Shown in pieces: positions 4,449 through 8,457 of a stretch of DNA of 8,457 nt. The notes beneath the pieces were generated by a model. The model saw only the letters and a program-made list of their open reading frames with translations. It searched no databases and had not been told where the DNA came from. The position numbers were made by a program, and so were the translations under genes. This DNA comes from an uncultured Eubacterium sp. (GTDB taxonomy: Bacteria > Bacillota_A > Clostridia > Lachnospirales > Lachnospiraceae). Where the stretch lies: positions 1-8,457 of the forward strand of contig CANTHI010000142.1 in NCBI GenBank assembly GCA_947653505.1, written 5' to 3'. Position 1 is the first letter of the stretch. Each line of letters opens with the position of its first letter.

Positions 4449-6869
4449 ATGAATACTTCTTTAAAGTGGATTAAGGATATGGTGCCGGGGCTTGAGGCCA
4501 CGCCGCAGGAATATGCGGACGCGATGACATTATCCGGTACAAAAGTCGAAGGATATGAGGCATTTGACAAAGATCTGGAGAACATCCGGATCGGGCAGAT
4601 TCAGAACATAGAAAAACATCCCGATGCGGATAAGCTCGTAGTCTGTCAGGTAGATATCGGGGAAGCAGAGCCGGTGCAGATCGTGACCGGAGCGCCGAAC
4701 GTAAAAGAGGGACAGAAGGTTCCGGTTGTACTGGACGGAGGCCGTGTGGCAGGCGGACATGACGGCTCTAAGACAGAGGGCGGTATTAAGATCAAAAAAG
4801 GGAAACTGCGGGGAGTCGTATCGAATGGTATGATGTGTTCGATTGAAGAGCTGGGCTCTTCCAGGGATATGTATCCGGATGCGCCGCAAGAAGGCATCTA
4901 TATTTTTGACGATACTGCTCCGGTTGGCGCGGATGCGGTAAAACAGCTGGGACTGGATGATGTATCGGTCGAGTATGAGATTACTTCCAACCGTGTGGAC
5001 TGTTTCAGCGTGATTGGGATTGCAAGGGAAGCGGCTGCGACATTCGGGCTGCCATTTCATCCTCCGGTCATCCGTCCGACAGGAAACGGGGAAGATGTCA
5101 ATGATTATATCAAAGTAAGTGTGGAGGATCCGGCGCTGTGCCCGCGCTATACGGCCCGTGTAGTGAAAAATATCCGGATCGCGCCGTCACCGGAATGGAT
5201 GCAGCGCCGTCTGGCGGCACAGGGGATCCGTCCGATTAATAATATCGTGGATATTACAAACTATGTGATGGAGGAATACGGCCAGCCGATGCATGCGTAT
5301 GATCTGGATACGATTGCCGGAAGGCAGATCATCGTACGGCGGGCGAAAGATCAGGAGACTTTTGTAACGCTGGACGGTCAGGAGCGCGTACTGGATGAAA
5401 CGGTGCTTATGATCTGTGATGCGCAAAAGCCAGTCGGCATTGCAGGGATTATGGGCGGAGAAAATTCCATGATTACAGACCATGTAAAGACGATGTTATT
5501 TGAAGCGGCGTGCTTTGACGGAACCAATATCCGCCGCTCTGCCAAAAAGATCGGAATGCGTACGGATGCGTCAGGCAAGTTTGAAAAAGGTCTGGATCCG
5601 AACAATGCCATCGAAGCGATGAACCGTGCCTGCCAGCTGATCGAAGAACTGGGAGCCGGAGAGGTCGTCGGGGGCGTTGTCGATGTCTATACGACGAAAA
5701 AAGAGGGCAGGAGGATTTTATTTGAGCCGGAAAAATATAACCGTCTGCTTGGAACGGATATTTCATCCGAAACGATGCTGGAATATTTCCGGAAAATTGA
5801 GCTGGGATATGATAAACAGACTGGTGAGGTGATCATTCCATCCTGGAGACAGGATCTGGAGTGCGGGGCGGATCTTGCGGAAGAAGTGGCCAGATTTTAC
5901 GGCTATGACAAAATCGCAACGACGCTGCCGTCCGGAGAAGCGACGACCGGAAAGCTTTCTTTTAAGCTGCGCGTAGAGGCAGTCGCAAGAGACGTGGCAG
6001 AATACTGCGGCTTTAGCCAGGGGATGGTCTATTCTTTTGAAAGCCCGAAGGTATTTGACAAGCTTTTGCTTCCGCCGGATTCCAGCCTGCGCAGGGCAGT
6101 TGTCATCGCAAACCCGCTGGGTGAGGACTTTAGCATTATGCGTACCATTTCCCTGAACGGAATGCTGACGTCTTTGTCTGTCAATTATAACAGAAGAAAT
6201 AAAGATGTGCGCTTATATGAGCTTGGCAATATTTATCTGCCAAAAGAGCTGCCGCTGACCGAGCTGCCGGATGAGCGGATGCAGTTTACGCTTGGAATGT
6301 ACGGAGAAGGCGATTTCTTCACGATGAAGGGCGTGATCGAAGAATTTCTGCAGCAGGCCGGAATGCATCAGAAGCCGGAATACCGTCCGGACGCCGCAAA
6401 GCCGTTCCTGCATCCGGGCAGACAGGCTGAAATCTGTTATGCAGGTCAGGTCATCGGATATCTGGGCGAGGTACATCCGACAGTGGCCGCAAATTATTCG
6501 ATCAGGGAGCGCGTTTATGTGGCGGTCATCGATATGCCGCTTATAGTCGGGATGGCAGACTTTAGCCGTAAATATACCGGAATTGCCAGATTCCCGGCCG
6601 TGACCAGAGATCTCAGTATGGTATGTCCAAAACAGATTCTGGCCGGAGATATTGAAAAGATCATAGAAAGCAAGGGCGGAAATTATCTGGAGAGCTACCG
6701 GCTGTTTGATATTTACGAAGGAAATCAGATTAAGCTGGGCTATAAATCACTGGCATATTCCATTACATTCCGCGCAGCGGACCGCACGCTGGATGAGGAA
6801 GCCGTAAACGGGCCGGTGAACCGTATGATCAAAGCATTGGAAGAAAAAGGGATTGAGCTTCGAAAGTAA
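4449..6869 (+). CDS. pheT: Phenylalanyl-tRNA synthetase beta subunit (EC 6.1.1.20)
   Basis: This is the large subunit of the Phe synthetase, with tRNA recognition and editing roles. Its 806 residues match the full-length bacterial form. Domains in order: an N-terminal segment; a tRNA_bind (OB-fold) domain at about 40-150 (IRIGQIQNIEKHPDADKL, TGAPNVKEGQKVPV); the B3/B4 editing domain at about 213-385 (NNIVDITNYV, IAGIMGGENSMI); B5 at about 421-490; a catalytic-like core to about 690; and the C-terminal FDX-ACB anticodon-binding domain from about Phe715 (FPAVTRDLSMV) to the end. The YEITSNRVDC segment (176-185) before the editing domain is also typical. GGAGG (4437-4441) lies 7 bases before the ATG. 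No missing domain or frameshift was seen. It is co-transcribed with pheS and followed after 18 bases by queA. Confidence 0.98.
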   Translation: MNTSLKWIKDMVPGLEATPQEYADAMTLSGTKVEGYEAFDKDLENIRIGQIQNIEKHPDADKLVVCQVDIGEAEPVQIVTGAPNVKEGQKVPVVLDGGRVAGGHDGSKTEGGIKIKKGKLRGVVSNGMMCSIEELGSSRDMYPDAPQEGIYIFDDTAPVGADAVKQLGLDDVSVEYEITSNRVDCFSVIGIAREAAATFGLPFHPPVIRPTGNGEDVNDYIKVSVEDPALCPRYTARVVKNIRIAPSPEWMQRRLAAQGIRPINNIVDITNYVMEEYGQPMHAYDLDTIAGRQIIVRRAKDQETFVTLDGQERVLDETVLMICDAQKPVGIAGIMGGENSMITDHVKTMLFEAACFDGTNIRRSAKKIGMRTDASGKFEKGLDPNNAIEAMNRACQLIEELGAGEVVGGVVDVYTTKKEGRRILFEPEKYNRLLGTDISSETMLEYFRKIELGYDKQTGEVIIPSWRQDLECGADLAEEVARFYGYDKIATTLPSGEATTGKLSFKLRVEAVARDVAEYCGFSQGMVYSFESPKVFDKLLLPPDSSLRRAVVIANPLGEDFSIMRTISLNGMLTSLSVNYNRRNKDVRLYELGNIYLPKELPLTELPDERMQFTLGMYGEGDFFTMKGVIEEFLQQAGMHQKPEYRPDAAKPFLHPGRQAEICYAGQVIGYLGEVHPTVAANYSIRERVYVAVIDMPLIVGMADFSRKYTGIARFPAVTRDLSMVCPKQILAGDIEKIIESKGGNYLESYRLFDIYEGNQIKLGYKSLAYSITFRAADRTLDEEAVNGPVNRMIKALEEKGIELRK

Positions 6870-6887
6870 TATGGCGGGAAGAAAACA

Positions 6888-7913
6888 ATGGATGTAAAAG
6901 ACTTTTATTATGAACTGCCGCAGGAGCTGATCGCGCAGGATCCGCTAAAAGACCGTTCCAGCTCCAGACTGATGGTTCTGGGGCGCAGGGATGGTTCTGT
7001 GGAACATCATAAGTTCCGTGAGATTACAGATTACCTGCAGCCCGGCGACTGTCTGGTGCTGAACAATACAAAAGTACTTCCGGCGAGGCTGTACGGCATC
7101 AAAGAAGGCACGCAGGCAGGCATTGAACTGCTGCTGTTGCGGCGCCTGGACGCGGACCGGTGGGAGACGCTTGTAAAACCTGGAAAAAAAGCAAGAATCG
7201 GAACAAAAATCCGGTTTGGGGAAGGACTTTTAACAGGTGAGATTGTGGATATCGCAGAAGAGGGAAACCGGATCATCCGGTTTTCCTATGAAGGTATTTT
7301 TGAAGAACTTTTAGATCAGCTGGGAGAAATGCCGCTGCCGCCTTACATCACACACAGACTGGAGGACCAGCAGCGCTACCAGACAGTCTATGCAAAGGAA
7401 GAGGGGTCGGCAGCGGCTCCGACCGCCGGACTGCATTTTACACCGCAGCTGCTGGAACAGATCCGGGACAAAGGCGTGGAGATCGCGGAAGTAACGCTTC
7501 ATGTAGGACTGGGCACTTTCCGTCCGGTAAAGGTGGCGGATGTACTGGATCATCATATGCATGCGGAATATTATGAACTGAAACAGGAACAGGCAGATAA
7601 AATCAACCGCGCAAAAGCACAGGGACACCGGATCATTGCCGTGGGCACTACGAGTACAAGGACGCTGGAGTCCGTCGCGGATGAGGACGGATATGTAAAG
7701 GCCGCTGGCGGATGGACACAGATTTTTATTTATCCGGGCTACCGCTTCCGGTGCATTGACGGACTGATTACGAACTTTCATCTGCCGGAGTCTACGCTGA
7801 TTATGCTTGTAAGCGCGCTGGCCGGAAGGGAGCATGTGCTTGCGGCGTATGAAAAGGCAGTGCAGGAGCGGTACCGGTTTTTTAGTTTTGGGGATGCGAT
7901 GCTTATTATCTGA
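6888..7913 (+). CDS. queA: tRNA preQ1(34) S-adenosylmethionine ribosyltransferase-isomerase (EC 2.4.99.17)
   Basis: QueA transfers and isomerises the ribosyl group of S-adenosylmethionine onto preQ1 at position 34 of tRNAs for Tyr, His, Asn and Asp, giving epoxyqueuosine. The protein has 341 residues, the usual length. Diagnostic segments are [20 protein letters not shown] at the N terminus, [23 protein letters not shown] (from Ala176), [33 protein letters not shown] and [21 protein letters not shown]. The start is set by this conserved N terminus; the ribosome binding site is weak (GGGAAG, about 8 bases upstream). Only 18 bases separate it from the pheT stop, with no promoter or terminator visible, so it probably rides on the T-box controlled transcript. 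Other queuosine genes such as tgt are not in the window. Confidence 0.96.
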   Translation: MDVKDFYYELPQELIAQDPLKDRSSSRLMVLGRRDGSVEHHKFREITDYLQPGDCLVLNNTKVLPARLYGIKEGTQAGIELLLLRRLDADRWETLVKPGKKARIGTKIRFGEGLLTGEIVDIAEEGNRIIRFSYEGIFEELLDQLGEMPLPPYITHRLEDQQRYQTVYAKEEGSAAAPTAGLHFTPQLLEQIRDKGVEIAEVTLHVGLGTFRPVKVADVLDHHMHAEYYELKQEQADKINRAKAQGHRIIAVGTTSTRTLESVADEDGYVKAAGGWTQIFIYPGYRFRCIDGLITNFHLPESTLIMLVSALAGREHVLAAYEKAVQERYRFFSFGDAMLII

Positions 7914-7948
7914 TGCAGAATGTTGCATTTTGTAACAATTCAGATAAG

Positions 7949-7977
7949 GTATTAAATGCTGGCTGTCCGGATGCCGG
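7949..7977 (-). repeat. Dispersed intergenic repeat, copy 3 (inverted)
   Basis: Read on the minus strand, CCGGCATCCGGACAGCCA (7977-7960) matches copy 1 at 17 of 18 positions. After 4 variable bases comes TTAATAC (7955-7949), related to GTAACAC in copies 1 and 2. AATTGTT (7940-7934) further on also matches copy 1, with a one-base spacing difference. It lies between the queA stop and the operon terminator. Confidence 0.6.
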
Positions 7978-8020
7978 GAGAGGGAACCTGCTTCGTCTGA
8001 CTGTTCCAGCAATGTAAGAA

Positions 8021-8062
8021 GACCTGCGTATTCTGCATCTGAGCAGAATACACAGGTCTTTT
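8021..8062 (+). terminator. Intrinsic terminator after queA, possibly bidirectional
   Basis: GACCTGCGTATTCTGC (8021-8036) pairs with GCAGAATACACAGGTC (8043-8058) at 15 of 16 positions around a 6-base loop, followed by TTTT (8059-8062). It ends the pheS-pheT-queA transcript. The stem is preceded by AAGAAG, giving TCTTCTT on the other strand, so it may also stop the convergent minus-strand ORF whose stop codon lies 15 bases away. Confidence 0.9.
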
Positions 8063-8076
8063 AGGCTTGGAAACTG

Positions 8077-8388
8077 TTAAGAGACAGGAACGTTTGTTCT
8101 GCTTTCCAAAAAGTCAGTACCTGTCTGTTGTAGGATCGGTTTGTTGTATAATTCCAAATGGTAAAAAATTTTTGCATACGCCCATAAATCATATTGGAAA
8201 CATTCCTGACTTACTTTTTTGCATATTGAATGCGTCCAAAACAACGCATTGGCAAGATTCTTTTGATATACCTGTGTATCAAGAGTATTGCCAGGATAGT
8301 GTATTTCAAAATTACCGGCCAGATATTCCCAGGCTGTTGCCTTACAAGCCTCTGAAATGTTAAGCGTATCAAGAAAATCATCAAACAT
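8077..8388 (-). CDS. Hypothetical protein, 103 residues, AT-rich
   Basis: I do not recognise this protein. It starts MFDDFLDTLNISEACK and looks mostly helical and rich in aromatic residues (several Trp, Tyr and Phe), with four cysteines and no signal peptide or clear membrane segment. The base composition is visibly more AT-rich than the neighbouring genes. No ribosome binding site precedes the ATG at 8388. The frame stays open upstream for 20 more codons into the leuB-like segment, without a usual start codon. It may therefore be a fragment whose true 5' end was lost at the junction near 8400, rather than an intact gene. A plus-strand ORF overlaps it (8067-8363), but its translation looks less protein-like. 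The queA terminator could serve as its 3' end. Confidence 0.45.
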   Translation of the reverse strand: MFDDFLDTLNISEACKATAWEYLAGNFEIHYPGNTLDTQVYQKNLANALFWTHSICKKVSQECFQYDLWAYAKIFYHLELYNKPILQQTGTDFLESRTNVPVS

Positions 8389-8400
8389 ATAAAATTTTAT

Positions 8401-8457
8401 TACGCCAAGGCCAGCGTGGATAAGGCGAATGTGCTTGCATCCTCCAGATTATGGCGT
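8401..8457 (+). pseudogene. leuB: 3-isopropylmalate dehydrogenase fragment, N-terminal half missing
   Basis: The plus strand encodes SVDKANVLASSRLWR (8413-8457), which matches the conserved segment of LeuB (E. coli SIDKANVLQSSILWR) containing the catalytic lysine (Lys195 in E. coli). LeuB oxidatively decarboxylates 3-isopropylmalate in leucine synthesis. In the intact enzyme this segment lies roughly 190 residues from the N terminus. Here a stop codon lies in frame at 8353-8355, and the codons between it and about 8400 (NVKRIKKIIKHIKFY) do not resemble LeuB. No upstream frame in the AT-rich stretch resembles LeuB either. Similarity starts abruptly near 8401-8407, where base composition also shifts back to GC-richer. 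The fragment runs off the window, so the length of the remnant is unknown. It is a 5'-truncated or interrupted leuB. Confidence 0.75.

Noticed and set aside
6385..6397. CGTCCGGACGCCG as a fourth copy of the dispersed repeat
   Set aside because: It lies inside the pheT coding sequence in normal codons and lacks the following CAGCCA and TAAYAC parts.
8067..8363. 98-residue ORF on the plus strand
   Set aside because: It begins next to the terminator, lacks a ribosome binding site, and its translation looks less like a protein than the minus-strand ORF it overlaps.
8389..8448. Longer form of the minus-strand ORF starting upstream in the leuB-like segment
   Set aside because: The frame is open for 20 codons but has no ATG, GTG or TTG with a ribosome binding site, and this DNA is better explained as LeuB coding on the plus strand.

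Overview
The window reads as chromosomal DNA from a Gram-positive anaerobe of the class Clostridia, probably Lachnospiraceae. The reasons are AGGAGG-type ribosome binding sites, TTGNNN/TATAAT promoters, a T-box leader in front of a tRNA synthetase operon, moderate GC content, and protein sequences that look clostridial. The taxonomic call is inference from style. No RNA gene, CRISPR array, complete insertion sequence or prophage was seen.

Layout from left to right. Positions 1-369 are non-coding and hold one copy of a dispersed repeat and a candidate extended -10 promoter. Next is a two-gene operon (370-2396): gmd (GDP-mannose 4,6-dehydratase) and, overlapping it by ATGA, rmd (GDP-4-keto-6-deoxy-D-mannose reductase). 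Together they would make GDP-D-rhamnose, a sugar donor for surface polysaccharide. Convergent to rmd, only 3 bases away, is a small XRE-family regulator (2400-2735, minus). The spacer between it and pheS holds the regulator's own promoter, a 58-bp-spaced direct repeat and a 19-bp palindrome (probable operators), a second copy of the dispersed repeat, and the pheS promoter.

The main block is T-box leader - pheS - pheT - queA (2955-7913). The leader has a readable TTC (Phe) specifier, a canonical T-box sequence whose UGGU matches a tRNA ending in ACCA, and an intrinsic terminator. Uncharged tRNA-Phe should therefore switch on both phenylalanyl-tRNA synthetase subunits. queA, for queuosine synthesis, follows pheT after 18 bases with no promoter or terminator visible, so it probably comes under the same control. 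A strong stem-loop at 8021-8062 ends the operon.

The right edge (8063-8457) changes character. An AT-rich stretch carries an unrecognised 103-residue ORF on the minus strand. From about 8401 the plus strand abruptly encodes an internal piece of 3-isopropylmalate dehydrogenase (LeuB), starting just before its catalytic lysine motif and with no start or N-terminal half upstream. This looks like a decayed or interrupted leuB and marks a rearrangement junction.

Nothing here amounts to a clearly new system. The points most worth a second look are the leuB remnant beside the AT-rich ORF, the three-copy dispersed repeat, queA under a Phe T-box, and the operator-like repeats of the XRE regulator.
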